Counted from the stretch's first letter, positions 35,111 to 44,952 are shown. The stretch is 64,000 nt of DNA from an uncultured delta proteobacterium (GCA_903835685.1 CAILNX010000039.1:1-64000), one strand, 5' to 3'. The notes: generated by a model not told the origin, from the sequence alone. Translations and numbers: made by a program.

Positions 35111-36388
35111 TTGAAGACAAAAGCTCCAGTTCTGGCCTTCATGCTCCTGGCTCTGGCCGGGCTTTTCGCCAGCCTGGCCCAGGCCGAGGGCTGGCAGGCT
35201 TCGCTGTTCGGCAATCCCTATGGTCCCGGCATGCTTTTGGCCGTGGACAAGAGCAATCAGAAATTCTTCATCTTCCAGCAGAAAAGCCCCTTGCGGGTGG
35301 CCACGGAGCTGGCCTGCACCACGGGCAAGGACGACGGGGACAAGTTCAAGGAAGGGGACATGCGCACCCCCGAAGGGGTGTACTTCATCCAGTCCCGGCT
35401 CTCCGAGGGCCTGGACTACGGCGTGTACGGGGACCTGGCCTACACCCTGAACTACCCCAACCCCATGGACCGGATCGCGGGCAAGACCGGGCACGGGATC
35501 TGGATTCACGGCCGGGGCTCGGCCGACATCAATCCCCGGGACACCAAAGGCTGCGTGGTCCTGGCCCCGCCGGACTTAAAAGCCGTGGCCAAGGACTTAA
35601 GCCCGGGCACCCCGGTGATCATCGCCCGCACCGTGGGCTGGGCTCCCGAGGACCAGGGCCGCCAGAAGACCGTGGACGAGCTGGCCGGGGCGCTCAAGAC
35701 CTGGGCTGCGGACTGGTCCCACAAGAACGAGCGGTTTTTCGACGTTTTCGACCAGCGCGGGTTCGAGGTCACCGAGGACGAGACCTTTGGGACTTTCAAG
35801 AGCCACAAGCTGAGCGTGTTCAAGAGCCAGCCCTGGATTCAGGTCATGGTGGACAACATCCACGCCCTGCCCGGCCCGGACTATTGGGTGACCTGCTTCG
35901 ACCAGTTCTACCGCAGTCCGACCTTGACCTCCCAGGACGGCAAGCGGGTCTACTGGAAGAAGGACGCCGAGGGCCGGTGGCGGATCATGGCCACGGAGGT
36001 CGTGCCCGTGTCCCGGGACCTGGAGCCGGTCTACCTGGACAAACGCCGGGGCGAGGTGGAGAAGCTTTTGGCCGGATGGCGGCAGGCCTGGCAGAGCGCC
36101 TCCCTGGACGTGTACCTGTCCTACTATGCGCCCAAGGCCAAGCAGGGCGCGCTCGGCAACCGCGAGGCCATTGCCCAGCAGAAGAAGGGCTTGTGGGCGG
36201 CCAAGAAACCGGTCAAGGTGCGCATCGAGAAGGCCGAGGTCGGCCTCCATCCCCAGGGCCTGGAAGTGACCTTCACCCAGACCTATTCCGACTCCAGCGG
36301 CCTGACCGACCAGGGTATCAAGACCCTGGTCCTGGCGCCTGAAAACGACGACTGGGTCATTGTGGAAGAAGACTGGAAGAAAATGTGA
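35111..36388 (+). CDS. Csd6-like L,D-transpeptidase-fold protein with NTF2-like C-terminus
   Basis: 425 residues from TTG 35111, with AAGGGAGA 7 bases before and a signal peptide (LAFMLLALAGLFASLAQA) following. YkuD domain about 40-185 with the catalytic motif H133...C148 in GIWIHGRGSADI and TKGCVVL. The last about 110 residues (GEVEKLLAGWRQAWQSAS onward) resemble an NTF2-like domain. This two-domain build is that of H. pylori Csd6, an L,D-carboxypeptidase that trims tetrapeptides to tripeptides and is needed for helical shape. It is followed by a coiled-coil membrane gene and a Csd4-like gene, which supports the reading. Ordinary L,D-transpeptidase activity is the alternative. Confidence 0.82.
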   Translation: MKTKAPVLAFMLLALAGLFASLAQAEGWQASLFGNPYGPGMLLAVDKSNQKFFIFQQKSPLRVATELACTTGKDDGDKFKEGDMRTPEGVYFIQSRLSEGLDYGVYGDLAYTLNYPNPMDRIAGKTGHGIWIHGRGSADINPRDTKGCVVLAPPDLKAVAKDLSPGTPVIIARTVGWAPEDQGRQKTVDELAGALKTWAADWSHKNERFFDVFDQRGFEVTEDETFGTFKSHKLSVFKSQPWIQVMVDNIHALPGPDYWVTCFDQFYRSPTLTSQDGKRVYWKKDAEGRWRIMATEVVPVSRDLEPVYLDKRRGEVEKLLAGWRQAWQSASLDVYLSYYAPKAKQGALGNREAIAQQKKGLWAAKKPVKVRIEKAEVGLHPQGLEVTFTQTYSDSSGLTDQGIKTLVLAPENDDWVIVEEDWKKM

Positions 36389-37116
36389 TGCAGCAGCCCG
36401 ACGGGAAATACAATGTCATCTTCATGCGCGACGACGAGAAGGTCCGGCGCATGCGTTTCAGTCCCTTCTGGGTCAAGGCCGGACTGTATTTTCTGATCAC
36501 CCTGCTCATCTGCTCCGTGGTGGGCATTTACGGCGGTCTGACCTTCTGGCGGGCCAACCGCTCCCTGGCCCGGGAACGGGCCGAGTTGCAGCAGCGTCTG
36601 GACGAGGCCAAGGTGCGCCTGGAACGCCTGGCCAACGTGGAGAAGCTGCTCATGTCCAACGATCCCGACGAGCTGCACACCCTGTTCGGGGCCTTGAGCG
36701 TGGACCCCCAGAACAAGGACGGCAAGGACAAGGACAAGGACACCAAGGCCCCTGAGGTCAAGGCCGGACCAGCCCGGGTGGACACCGGCAAGGTCAAGGT
36801 GGAGAACGTCCGGCTCAAGCGCCAGGACAAGGATATGATCCTGTCCTTTCAGCTCACCAGCTTAAACGCGGCCAAGCCCCTGGCCGGCCGGGCGGTCATC
36901 GAGCTGCTCCGGGCCGAGGGCGCGCCCGTGCCCGTGGACGCGAATCCCAGCGATACCGGGTTCAAGATTCAAAGCTACAAGGAAATGAGCGCCTCCTTCC
37001 TCTTGCCCGGCGGGGTGTCGGCCGAGGGGCTCCTGGGCGTGCGCCTGTCCATCAAAACCTCAGATGGTGTGGTGGTGTTCAGTGACAGCTATCCGCTCTC
37101 GGCTCTCGCTTCCTAG
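36388..37116 (+). CDS. Single-pass membrane protein with coiled coil
   Basis: 242 residues; ATG overlaps the preceding stop by one base (TGATG). A short cytoplasmic start (about 1-27) contains MQQPDGKYNVIFMRDDEKVR; one TM helix spans about 32-55; a coiled coil (ANRSLARERAELQQRLDEAK) covers about 58-88; then a Lys/Asp linker (KDGKDKDKDTK) and a C-terminal beta-rich periplasmic domain. Not recognised. Its place between Csd6-like and Csd4-like genes suggests a scaffold for a shape-determining complex. The following gene overlaps by about 35 bases. Confidence 0.65.
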   Translation: MQQPDGKYNVIFMRDDEKVRRMRFSPFWVKAGLYFLITLLICSVVGIYGGLTFWRANRSLARERAELQQRLDEAKVRLERLANVEKLLMSNDPDELHTLFGALSVDPQNKDGKDKDKDTKAPEVKAGPARVDTGKVKVENVRLKRQDKDMILSFQLTSLNAAKPLAGRAVIELLRAEGAPVPVDANPSDTGFKIQSYKEMSASFLLPGGVSAEGLLGVRLSIKTSDGVVVFSDSYPLSALAS

Positions 37117-38845
37117 CCTCTTTTTCCTTCTGGCTCTCATCCTGGCCGCTCCGGCCCGGGCCGGACAGGCCGAAAGCTACACCTTCTTCGAAGGAACCCA
37201 GTATCCCCTCACCGTGTATTTCCTGCGGGGAGATAAGCCCGGCCCCACGGTCATGGTCCAGGGCGGCATCCAGGGCGATGAGTCCTGCGGGTACATCACC
37301 GCCCAGGTCCTGGCCCGCTCCACCGTGCTCAAGGGCAACCTCATCGTGGTGCCCCGGGCCAACGTGCCCTCGGTGAACGTGCGCAAGCGCCAGGTCAACG
37401 TGGACTTGAACCGCCGCTTCGACCGGGACTACAACCAGTTCTACGAGGACCGCCTGGCCCGGGCTATCCGCCACCTGCTGGCCCAGAGCGACGCCTTCAT
37501 CCATTTGCACGAGGGCAGCGGATTCTACGACCCCGTGCGCGTGGACGAGAACCGCAACCCCAACCGCTGGGGACAGTCGGTCATCGTGGACGCCCTGGTC
37601 TACGGGGGCCGGGTGGACATGGCCGGATTGGTCAAGCCCGCCCTGGAGGAGATCAACGCCTCGCCCCTGGTCCAGGGGGACCACCACTTCAACCTGTTCA
37701 ACACCCGGACTTTTGAGCCGGACACCCCCTATCTGGAAATGCGCAAGACGCTGACCTGCTACGCCCTGGCCCAGCGGGGCATCCCGGCCCTGGCCGTGGA
37801 GGTAAGCAAGAGTATCAAGGACATCGGGCTCAAGGTCCGCCAGCAGATGTGGGCCACCACCGTATTTCTGCGGCGTTTCGGGGTGGAGATGCAGCCCATG
37901 GAGGTGCTCCCCGAGGACGTGACCACCTATGCCCAGAAGAGCGTGGTCCTGGCCTTGAACGGCCAGCCCCTGTCCCGCAAGACCTCCGTGGCCTTGTCTC
38001 CGGCGGCCCGCATCGAGGTGACCGGGGCCAAGGACGGGGGCGATCCCCTGTCCCCGGTGGTTTCGGTCTTCGCCTCGGATCGGCCGGGCATGAATCTCCT
38101 GACCACGCCGCGCATGGCCCTTTCGCCCTTTGACGGGCTGGAGGTGCGCTCCGACGGCAACCGGGTCGGGATGGTGGACATGCACTGGAAAGGGGCCTGG
38201 CCCGAGGTCTCCTCGGACACCCCGGTGTTCGTCTGCTGGCTGAACAACGAGGTCAAGTTCGTGAAGAACGGCGAGACGCTGCGGGCCGTTCGCGGGGACC
38301 AACTGGTCCTGGAAGGGGTGTGGAAGAGCCGCAAGAAGGAAGTGCTCAATTTCAAGGGCTACGTGAGTGGCATCTCGGCCAACAAGGCCCAGGACGCGGG
38401 CGCGGAGATCATCCTGGACCCGGAGAATTTCATGGTCCGCTACGTGGACAAGCGTTCACCGGGTCGCTGGCGTTGCGAGGTGGTCCGGGAGACCTCGGGC
38501 GGGGGCAAGGCCCGTTTCTACGTGGACATCGTGCCCCGCAAGATCGAGGCCCTGGAGCTCAAAGACGCGGGGGGCCGCGACCTGGCCCTGCCCTGGACCG
38601 GGGACGGCCGCACCCTCCTGGCCCCGGGCGAGTACCAGTTGGTGGGCCTGAAAAGCAACGGGAGCAAGGACAAGATCTCCCTGACCGTGAACGGTCGGCC
38701 GGTGCCTTGGGGCAGTCGGTTCATGGTGGACGCCGAGCACGTGGCCGAACTGACCCTGCGCCAGACCACCACGTTTGAGCCTCTGGGGGCCATGTCCCTG
38801 GCCCCGGGCCATTTCGCGGTCCAGGACGCCCCGGTCCTGCGGTAG
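37082..38845 (+). CDS. Csd4-like M99 zinc D,L-carboxypeptidase
   Basis: 587 residues from GTG 37082 (signal peptide SLFFLLALILAAPARA). The catalytic domain has GGIQGDESCGY, that is Gln64-x-x-Glu67, and His143 in FIHLHEGSGF; the Gln-to-His distance of 79 equals that of H. pylori Csd4 (Q46, E49, H128 as I remember it). E240 (LAVEVSKS) is the candidate general base. This unusual Gln zinc ligand defines family M99, which trims monomeric tripeptides. The C-terminal 300 residues form beta-rich modules. Start overlaps the previous gene; a GTG is the only start giving a normal signal peptide. Likely sets cell curvature with its two neighbours. Confidence 0.82.
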   Translation: MTAIRSRLSLPSLFFLLALILAAPARAGQAESYTFFEGTQYPLTVYFLRGDKPGPTVMVQGGIQGDESCGYITAQVLARSTVLKGNLIVVPRANVPSVNVRKRQVNVDLNRRFDRDYNQFYEDRLARAIRHLLAQSDAFIHLHEGSGFYDPVRVDENRNPNRWGQSVIVDALVYGGRVDMAGLVKPALEEINASPLVQGDHHFNLFNTRTFEPDTPYLEMRKTLTCYALAQRGIPALAVEVSKSIKDIGLKVRQQMWATTVFLRRFGVEMQPMEVLPEDVTTYAQKSVVLALNGQPLSRKTSVALSPAARIEVTGAKDGGDPLSPVVSVFASDRPGMNLLTTPRMALSPFDGLEVRSDGNRVGMVDMHWKGAWPEVSSDTPVFVCWLNNEVKFVKNGETLRAVRGDQLVLEGVWKSRKKEVLNFKGYVSGISANKAQDAGAEIILDPENFMVRYVDKRSPGRWRCEVVRETSGGGKARFYVDIVPRKIEALELKDAGGRDLALPWTGDGRTLLAPGEYQLVGLKSNGSKDKISLTVNGRPVPWGSRFMVDAEHVAELTLRQTTTFEPLGAMSLAPGHFAVQDAPVLR

Positions 38846-38846
38846 C

Positions 38847-39061
38847 GTCGCCTGCGCTTCGCGTTCCAGAGAGAAGATCGAACAAGAAAGAAGAAAAATA
38901 AATTATTTCAGCATATTGCCTGCGCGTCCAGGCCAGAACATCTTTCCAAAATCGCACTCGCGCCGTGTTTGCGCAACACGAGCGGCAAGCATGAAGCACG
39001 CAAAGAATAAGCCTTCATTCTTGCAGTGTTGTGTCGGCCGAGGTCAATTCCAGAACGGCAC
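38847..39061 (+). repeat. Palindromic intergenic element, copy 5 (expanded, degenerate)
   Basis: Begins one base after the Csd4-like stop with GTCGCC, then CGCGTTCCAGA (38860-38870), an A-rich core (AAGAAAGAAGAAAAATAAA, 38884-38902) and, after about 100 bases of extra sequence, CAAAGAATAAGCC (39001-39013), CTTCATTCTTGC (39013-39024) and the right end CAATTCCAGAACGGCAC ending 39061. About 215 bases, twice the length of copies 1, 2 and 4, so it may be two arms of diverged copies or one with an insert. Confidence 0.6.
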
Positions 39062-39079
39062 ACCCGCTCCAGGGGGATC

Positions 39080-39898
39080 ATGGACTGCTTTTTCGTCAAT
39101 CTTCCCTTGATCTGGATCGAGGACCACCCCGGGCTTTTGGACCGTTTTCTGACCCAGGGCCTTCAGCCCGAGATCGGGCTGGAAGGCCTGGACCTGGACG
39201 ATCCGGCTGATTGGCAATTGGCCCGGGACACGGCCGAGACCCTGGCCCGGGCCGACCGAAGCCACACCGTGCATCTGCCCTTCACCGGCCTGTACCCGGC
39301 AGCCCGGGACCCGGAAATTCTGGCCCATACCCGTCGGGACCTGGCCAAGGCCCTGGGTTTGGCCCGGCTGTTCTCCCCGAAGCGTCTGGTGGGCCACCCC
39401 TACCTGCACCAGGAGCGGACCTCCGAGGGCCTGCGCCAGGCCGTGCAGCGGGCGGCCGAGACCTGGACCGAGGTCCTGGCCGCCTGGCCCGGGCATCCGC
39501 CTCTGGGCTTGGAAAACACCCACGAGCTTTCCCCGGCCCCCCTGGTCGAACTCTTCACCCTGCTGGCCGGACAGGGGACCGGGGCCTGTTTTGACGTGGG
39601 CCACTGGCACGCCTTTGCCCGGGGCGCTTCCCGGGGAGACCTCCTGAGCTGGGTCAGCGCCCTGGCCCCGTTTCTCAACCACGTGCATCTGCATGACAAC
39701 GACGGGTCCTTTGACCAGCATCTGGGCCTGGGCCTGGGGCGTATCGACTGGGCCACTTTCTTCGGCCTGCTGGAGCACAAGGGGCTTGCGCCGAGCCTGA
39801 CCATGGAGCCGCATACCGAAGCGGACTGCGCGGTCAGTCTGGCCTTTGTCCGGGCGCACCGGGCCTGGTTCCCGGCGGCCCGGGAGGTCGGGTCATGA
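39080..39898 (+). CDS. Sugar-phosphate isomerase/epimerase-like TIM-barrel protein
   Basis: 272 residues, AP-endonuclease-2/xylose-isomerase-like family. GLENTHEL, CFDVGHWHAF and HVHLHDNDGSFDQHL carry the metal-binding Glu, Asp and His residues on successive strands; the closing SLTMEPH supplies another. ATG 39080 behind AGGGGG. The frame opens further upstream but only in element-derived sequence. Substrate unknown; a sugar or cofactor-derived isomerisation is expected. It stands alone between the shape operon and livK. Confidence 0.72.
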   Translation: MDCFFVNLPLIWIEDHPGLLDRFLTQGLQPEIGLEGLDLDDPADWQLARDTAETLARADRSHTVHLPFTGLYPAARDPEILAHTRRDLAKALGLARLFSPKRLVGHPYLHQERTSEGLRQAVQRAAETWTEVLAAWPGHPPLGLENTHELSPAPLVELFTLLAGQGTGACFDVGHWHAFARGASRGDLLSWVSALAPFLNHVHLHDNDGSFDQHLGLGLGRIDWATFFGLLEHKGLAPSLTMEPHTEADCAVSLAFVRAHRAWFPAAREVGS

Positions 39899-39919
39899 GC
39901 CCGGAGGGCGCGGTTCATA

Positions 39920-39948
39920 TTGACAAGCGGGCGTAACTTCTTAATACT
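39920..39948 (+). promoter_or_regulatory. Sigma-70-type promoter of the liv operon
   Basis: Perfect -35 TTGACA (39920-39925), then -10 AATACT (39943-39948) with a 17-base spacer, or TAATAC at 39942 with 16. The start of transcription would be near 39955, giving a leader of about 50 bases before livK with its strong AAGGAGGG site. It is the best promoter match in the window. Confidence 0.75.
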
Positions 39949-40004
39949 TGCCGTTTCAAAGCGTACTTGATTTTGCGGCAGTTTTGAACCTTAAGGAGGG
40001 ATCG

Positions 40005-41126
40005 ATGAAAACGCTGATGAAAGGTCTGGTTCTTTCCCTGGCTCTGGTCCTGGGCGCTGGCCCGGCTCTGGCTGACACCATCAAGATCGGCGTGGCCGGT
40101 GCGCATTCCGGCGACTTGGCCTCATACGGCTTGCCTGCGGTGAACGCCGCCAAGCTGGTGGCTGAGAAAGTGAACGCCCAGGGTGGCGTGAACGGCATGA
40201 TGGTCGAGGTCCAGGCCGAGGACGACCAGTGCAAACCGGAAATGGCCACCAACGCGGCCACCAAGCTGGTTTCCGACAAGGCCACCGTGATCATCGGCCA
40301 CATCTGCTCCGGGGCCACCAAGGCCGCACTGCCGATTTACAAGGCCGCCAACCTGGTGGTCATGTCTCCTTCGGCTACCAACCCGCCCCTGACCAAGTCC
40401 GGGGAATTTCCGAATTTCTTCCGCACCATCGCCACTGACGACGAGCAGGGTCCTGCCCTGGCCGCCTTTGCCGCCAACAAGCTGAACCTGAAGAAAGTGG
40501 CCATCATCCATGACAAGGGTGACTACGGCAAGGGCGTGGCCGAGTTCTGCAAGGCCGCCATGGAAAAGGCCGGCAAGGTCAAGGTCGTGCTCTTCGAGGG
40601 CATTGGCGCCGACCAGGTGGACTATGCGGCCGTGATCCAGAAGATCAAGCAGGCCGGGGCCGAGGGCGTGGTTTACGGCGGGTACCATCCTGGCGCGTCC
40701 AAGCTCATCTCCCAGATGCGCAAGAAGAAGATCGCCATCCCCTTCCTGACCGACGAAGGCGTCCAGGGTCCTGACTTCCTCAAGCTGGCCGGTAATGATG
40801 CCGAAGGCGCCTACGCCACGGGCCTCATCGATGTTTCGGGCAACGCCATGTACAAGGCGGCCGCCGAAGCCCACCAGAAGGCCTTTGGCACGGCCGAGAC
40901 CGGCCTGTTCTTCGCTCAGGCCTATGCCGCCACCCAGTCCCTGCTGAACGCCATCGACAAGGCCAAGTCCACCAAGTACGAGGACATCATGAAGGCCCTG
41001 CACACCGAGACCGCGGACACCTGCCTGGGCAAGATCAAGTTCAACGCCCAGGGCGACGCCCAGGCCGAAGGCGTGGGCTTCTCGGTCTACCAAGTCAAGA
41101 ACGGCAAGTGGGAGCTGAACAAGTAA
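40005..41126 (+). CDS. livK: Periplasmic branched-chain amino-acid binding protein
   Basis: 373 residues. The signal peptide MKTLMKGLVLSLALVLGAGP ending ALA puts it in the periplasm. Mature residues DTIKIGVAGAHSGDLASYGL and the following GQ-less EAED / ICSGATKAA and PSATNP motifs are typical of type I leucine/isoleucine/valine binders. AAGGAGGG ideally precedes ATG 40005. A strong hairpin (41156-41187) lies between it and livH, so binding protein should be made in excess. Many Desulfovibrio genes of this family are annotated only as BCAA; ligand is not proved. Confidence 0.93.
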   Translation: MKTLMKGLVLSLALVLGAGPALADTIKIGVAGAHSGDLASYGLPAVNAAKLVAEKVNAQGGVNGMMVEVQAEDDQCKPEMATNAATKLVSDKATVIIGHICSGATKAALPIYKAANLVVMSPSATNPPLTKSGEFPNFFRTIATDDEQGPALAAFAANKLNLKKVAIIHDKGDYGKGVAEFCKAAMEKAGKVKVVLFEGIGADQVDYAAVIQKIKQAGAEGVVYGGYHPGASKLISQMRKKKIAIPFLTDEGVQGPDFLKLAGNDAEGAYATGLIDVSGNAMYKAAAEAHQKAFGTAETGLFFAQAYAATQSLLNAIDKAKSTKYEDIMKALHTETADTCLGKIKFNAQGDAQAEGVGFSVYQVKNGKWELNK

Positions 41127-41155
41127 CGCCTCCCGGCGTTGACCTGACAGAAACG

Positions 41156-41187
41156 ATCAGGGGACAGGCGCTTGCCTGTCCCCTGAT
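41156..41187 (+). terminator. Hairpin between livK and livH
   Basis: 14-bp perfect stem ATCAGGGGACAGGC (41156-41169) and GCCTGTCCCCTGAT (41174-41187), loop GCTT. Followed by TATGTTGT, a weak T-rich tail. Likely a partial terminator that raises the livK to livHMGF ratio. Confidence 0.75.
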
Positions 41188-41301
41188 TATGTTGTAGGGG
41201 GGCGCAGCCACGGAGGGCGGGGGACAGCCCAAAGCCTCCGGGGGAAGAGCCCCCACTCCCGCCCAGCAGTCCCGGCCAGCGCCCCAACGACGGAATTCTC
41301 C

Positions 41302-42204
41302 ATGGAATATTTTCTCGAACTCTTTTTTGGTGGATTGACCCGGGGCAGCATCTACGCCCTCATCGCCCTGGGCTACACCATGGTCTACGGCATCATCGAG
41401 CTGATCAATTTCGCCCATGGCGAGATTTACATGATCGGGGCTTTTACCGGGCTCATCGTGGCCGGGGTACTCACGGCCATGGGTTTTCCAGCCTTGGCCA
41501 TCCTGGCCGTGGCCCTGGTGGTCGCCGTGGTGTACTGCTCGGCCTACGGCTACACCATGGAAAAGATAGCCTATAAGCCCCTGCGGGGCGCCAATCGGCT
41601 GTCCCCGCTCATCTCCGCCATCGGCATGTCCATTTTTCTGCAGAACTACGTTCTGCTGGCCCAGACCCCGAATTTCCTCCCCTTTCCCAACTTGATCGGT
41701 GAGTTCGAATTCATGGAGGATTACGCGCACATCCTGGGGTCGGCCAACCTGGTCATCATCCTGGTCACAGCCGCCGCCATGGTGGCCCTGACCTTGTTCA
41801 TCAAGTACACCCGGATGGGCCGGGCCATGCGGGCCACGGCTCAGAACCGGAAGATGGCCATGCTCCTGGGCGTCAATGTGGACGCGGTCATCTCCCTGAC
41901 CTTTATCATCGGCTCCTCTCTGGCGGCCATCGGCGGCGTGCTCATCGCCTGCCACACGGGCCAGATCAACATCACCATCGGTTTCATCGCAGGCATCAAG
42001 GCCTTCACGGCCGCAGTGCTCGGCGGTGTGGGAAGCATTCCCGGGGCCATGCTTGGCGCTCTGGTCCTGGGATTCACCGAAAGCTTCGCCACCGGGTATA
42101 TTTCTTCTGACTACGAGGATGTTTTCGCCTTTGGCCTGCTGGTCCTCATCCTCATCTTCCGGCCTTCGGGTCTGCTGGGCAAGGCCCCGACCCAGAAGGT
42201 TTAG
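41302..42204 (+). CDS. livH: Branched-chain amino-acid ABC permease LivH
   Basis: 300 residues, eight or so TM helices. N-terminal GLTRGSIYALIALGYTMVYG and LINFAHGEIYMIGAF are the LivH signature, and the C-terminal GSIPGAMLGALVLGFTES loop matches. Works with LivM in the inner membrane. ATG 41302 has only GGA upstream, a weak site. A 175-base gap with the hairpin separates it from livK. Confidence 0.95.
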   Translation: MEYFLELFFGGLTRGSIYALIALGYTMVYGIIELINFAHGEIYMIGAFTGLIVAGVLTAMGFPALAILAVALVVAVVYCSAYGYTMEKIAYKPLRGANRLSPLISAIGMSIFLQNYVLLAQTPNFLPFPNLIGEFEFMEDYAHILGSANLVIILVTAAAMVALTLFIKYTRMGRAMRATAQNRKMAMLLGVNVDAVISLTFIIGSSLAAIGGVLIACHTGQINITIGFIAGIKAFTAAVLGGVGSIPGAMLGALVLGFTESFATGYISSDYEDVFAFGLLVLILIFRPSGLLGKAPTQKV

Positions 42205-42234
42205 CCAGGGCTGGCCGAATTAGGAGCACATGTC

Positions 42235-43446
42235 ATGGAAGGTTTCAAGAAATCCCTCCTCGCCTGCATCTGGTTCATGTTTCTGACCTTCCCCCTGGTG
42301 GTCATCCGCGTGGATACTGCGGAGAAAACGGTCCAGTGGCGGTGGATGCATATGCTCTGGGTGGGACTGGGGGCTTTCCTGCTGTCCTATGTCTGGCGCT
42401 TCATGCTCAAGCGCAAGGCCATGGGGCGGTCCGCCACGAACCCCGACGGGACCCCGGTGGTCCCCTTTCTCCAGCGCCTGTCCGCCAATCCCCCTCTGGC
42501 CAGATCGATCATGGCGGTCATCGCCATCGGGGCCCTGGTCTTCCCCTGGCTCTTTTCCACCTACCAGACCAACATCATGATCTCGGCCATGATCTACATC
42601 GTGCTGGGTCTGGGGCTGAACATCGTGGTGGGGCTTTCCGGGCAGCTTGTGCTGGGCTATGCCGCCTTCTACGCGGCCGGGGCCTACAGCTACGCCCTGC
42701 TCAACCACCATTTCGGCCTGGGATTCTGGACCGCTCTGCCCCTGGGAGCGGGCGCGGCCGCCTTGTGCGGCATCATTTTGGGCATCCCGGTCCTGCGCTT
42801 GCGGGGGGACTATCTGGCCATTGTCACCTTGGGATTCGGGGAAATTGTCCGGCTGGTCCTGGAAAACTGGAACGAGTTTTCCATGGGGCCTTCGGGCGTG
42901 TCAGGCATCAGCCGACCGGGGTTGTTCAGCGTGGAGCTGTCTGTGGACGGAGCCACGACCTACATCTACTACCTCATGATCGGCCTGGTGGCCTTGACCA
43001 TTTTTGTCATCAACCGGCTCAAGAACTCGCGTATCGGCCGGGCCTGGCTGGCCTTGCGAGAGGATGAAATTGCCTGCGTGGCCATGGGCGTGGACCGCAT
43101 GAAGACCAAACTCACAGCCTTTGCCCTGGGCGCGACCTGGGCGGGCATGGCCGGTGTGGTCTTTGCGGCCAAAACCACCTTCATCAATCCAGCCAGCTTC
43201 ACCTTCATGGAGTCGGCCATGATTTTGGCCATTGTAGTGCTCGGGGGCATGGGGTCCATTCTGGGGGTCAGCCTGGCCGCCCTGCTCATCCTGCTTCTTC
43301 CCGAGTACCTGCGGGCCTTTTCCGAATACCGGATGCTGCTTTTCGGGGCGACCATGGTTCTCTTCATGGTTTTTCGGCCTCAGGGCCTGGTGAGTTCCGA
43401 GCGACAGAGGTATGAATTCAAGGAAACCAAGGAAAGTCAAGGATAG
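42235..43446 (+). CDS. livM: Branched-chain amino-acid ABC permease LivM
   Basis: 403 residues, about ten TM segments. Distinctive [22 protein letters not shown] and the EAA-like [20 protein letters not shown]. Compared with LivH it has an N-terminal extension with two extra TM helices and a basic loop (about 1-90), as in many Desulfovibrio and enterobacterial LivM. RBS TAGGAG. livG starts two bases after its stop. Confidence 0.94.
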   Translation: MEGFKKSLLACIWFMFLTFPLVVIRVDTAEKTVQWRWMHMLWVGLGAFLLSYVWRFMLKRKAMGRSATNPDGTPVVPFLQRLSANPPLARSIMAVIAIGALVFPWLFSTYQTNIMISAMIYIVLGLGLNIVVGLSGQLVLGYAAFYAAGAYSYALLNHHFGLGFWTALPLGAGAAALCGIILGIPVLRLRGDYLAIVTLGFGEIVRLVLENWNEFSMGPSGVSGISRPGLFSVELSVDGATTYIYYLMIGLVALTIFVINRLKNSRIGRAWLALREDEIACVAMGVDRMKTKLTAFALGATWAGMAGVVFAAKTTFINPASFTFMESAMILAIVVLGGMGSILGVSLAALLILLLPEYLRAFSEYRMLLFGATMVLFMVFRPQGLVSSERQRYEFKETKESQG

Positions 43447-43448
43447 CC

Positions 43449-44249
43449 ATGTCTGCCAAGACCATCGTTCTTGAAGTCAAGAACTTAAGTATGAATTTTG
43501 GTGGGTTGCGCGCCTTGAGTGATGTAGATCTGGATATCCTCCAGGGCGAGATCGTGGCGCTTATCGGCCCCAACGGGGCCGGCAAAACCACCTGCTTCAA
43601 CTGCATCACCGGCATCTATGACCCCACAGAGGGTGATATCCTTCTCCGGAGTCCGCAGGGCAAGGGCGTCCGGCTGAACGGGCTCAAGCCCAATCAGGTA
43701 ACGGAGCTCGGCATGGCCCGGACTTTCCAGAACATCCGCCTCTTCCCCTCCATGACCGTCCTTGAGAACGTCATGCTCGGGACCCACTGCCGGACGAAGT
43801 CTGGAATCCTGGGGGCCATCCTGCGGGATCGCAAGACCCGGGAGGAAGAGGTCCGGGTCGTGAACAAAAGTTATGAGCTTCTGAAACTGGTCGGCCTGGA
43901 CCACCACGTCAACGATTTGGCCAGCAATTTGCCCTACGGGGCCCAGCGTCGCCTGGAGATCGCCCGGGCCTTGGCCACGGACCCCTTTCTTCTGCTCCTG
44001 GACGAACCGGCCGCGGGCATGAACCCCAACGAAACCATCGCCCTGGAACAACTGGTCATGCGCATCCGGGACGAACTGGACATGTCCATCCTCTTGATCG
44101 AGCACGACATGAAAATGGTCATGAGCATCTCGGATCGGGTGCATGTCCTGGAATACGGGCAGAAGATCGCCGAGGGCACCCCGGCCGAAGTCGGGGCCAA
44201 CCCCCAGGTCATCAAGGCCTATCTGGGCGAGGAGGCCGTGGATGCTTGA
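43449..44249 (+). CDS. livG: Branched-chain amino-acid ABC ATP-binding protein LivG
   Basis: 266 residues. Walker [11 protein letters not shown]-loop [11 protein letters not shown], signature [17 protein letters not shown] (the LivG variant replacing LSGGQ), Walker [14 protein letters not shown] and the switch [10 protein letters not shown]. Energises LivHM with LivF. The 3' end overlaps livF by 8 bases. Confidence 0.95.
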   Translation: MSAKTIVLEVKNLSMNFGGLRALSDVDLDILQGEIVALIGPNGAGKTTCFNCITGIYDPTEGDILLRSPQGKGVRLNGLKPNQVTELGMARTFQNIRLFPSMTVLENVMLGTHCRTKSGILGAILRDRKTREEEVRVVNKSYELLKLVGLDHHVNDLASNLPYGAQRRLEIARALATDPFLLLLDEPAAGMNPNETIALEQLVMRIRDELDMSILLIEHDMKMVMSISDRVHVLEYGQKIAEGTPAEVGANPQVIKAYLGEEAVDA

Positions 44250-44952
44250 ACTGAAAAACGTCAATGCCCATTACGGGGCCATCCAGGCCCTGCGCGACGT
44301 GTCCATCCGCATCGACCAGGGCGAGATCATCACCCTGATCGGGGCCAACGGCGCGGGCAAGACCACCACGCTCATGGCCATCTGCGGCATCGTGCCCCCC
44401 TCGTCCGGGACCATCACCTTCGAGGGCAAGGCCATCCAGGGCCAGCCCCCGGATCGTATCGTGCCGCTGGGCATCAGCCAGGTGCCCGAGGGCCGGCTCA
44501 TCTTCCCCGAGCTCACGGTCATCGAGAACCTGAACATGGGTGCATTCCTGCGCGACGACAAACCCGAGATCAAGCGGGACATGGACTACATCTTCGACCT
44601 CTTCCCGGTCCTGGCCGAGCGCGGGACCCAGCGGGGCGGGACGCTTTCCGGGGGCGAGCAGCAGATGCTGGCCATATCGCGTGCGCTCATGTCCCGGCCC
44701 CGGCTCCTGCTCCTGGACGAGCCCTCCCTGGGTCTGGCCCCCCTGGTCATCCGCCAGATTTTCGAGATCATCGTGAAGATCAACAAGGAGCGGGGCACCA
44801 CCATCTTCCTGGTGGAGCAGAACGCCAACCTGGCCCTGAAAACCGCCCATCGCGGCTATGTCATGGAGGTCGGGCGCATCACCATGAGTGATTCGGCCCA
44901 GAATCTTTTGGCTGACGAAGGGGTGAAAAAAGCATATCTTGGCTTGACCTAG
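44242..44952 (+). CDS. livF: Branched-chain amino-acid ABC ATP-binding protein LivF
   Basis: 236 residues. Walker [23 protein letters not shown] (LivF Q-loop), signature [19 protein letters not shown], Walker [14 protein letters not shown], switch [14 protein letters not shown] 44242 has GAGGAGG 4 to 10 bases upstream, inside the livG end. guaB starts 27 bases later, so the operon may continue. Confidence 0.95.
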   Translation: MLELKNVNAHYGAIQALRDVSIRIDQGEIITLIGANGAGKTTTLMAICGIVPPSSGTITFEGKAIQGQPPDRIVPLGISQVPEGRLIFPELTVIENLNMGAFLRDDKPEIKRDMDYIFDLFPVLAERGTQRGGTLSGGEQQMLAISRALMSRPRLLLLDEPSLGLAPLVIRQIFEIIVKINKERGTTIFLVEQNANLALKTAHRGYVMEVGRITMSDSAQNLLADEGVKKAYLGLT

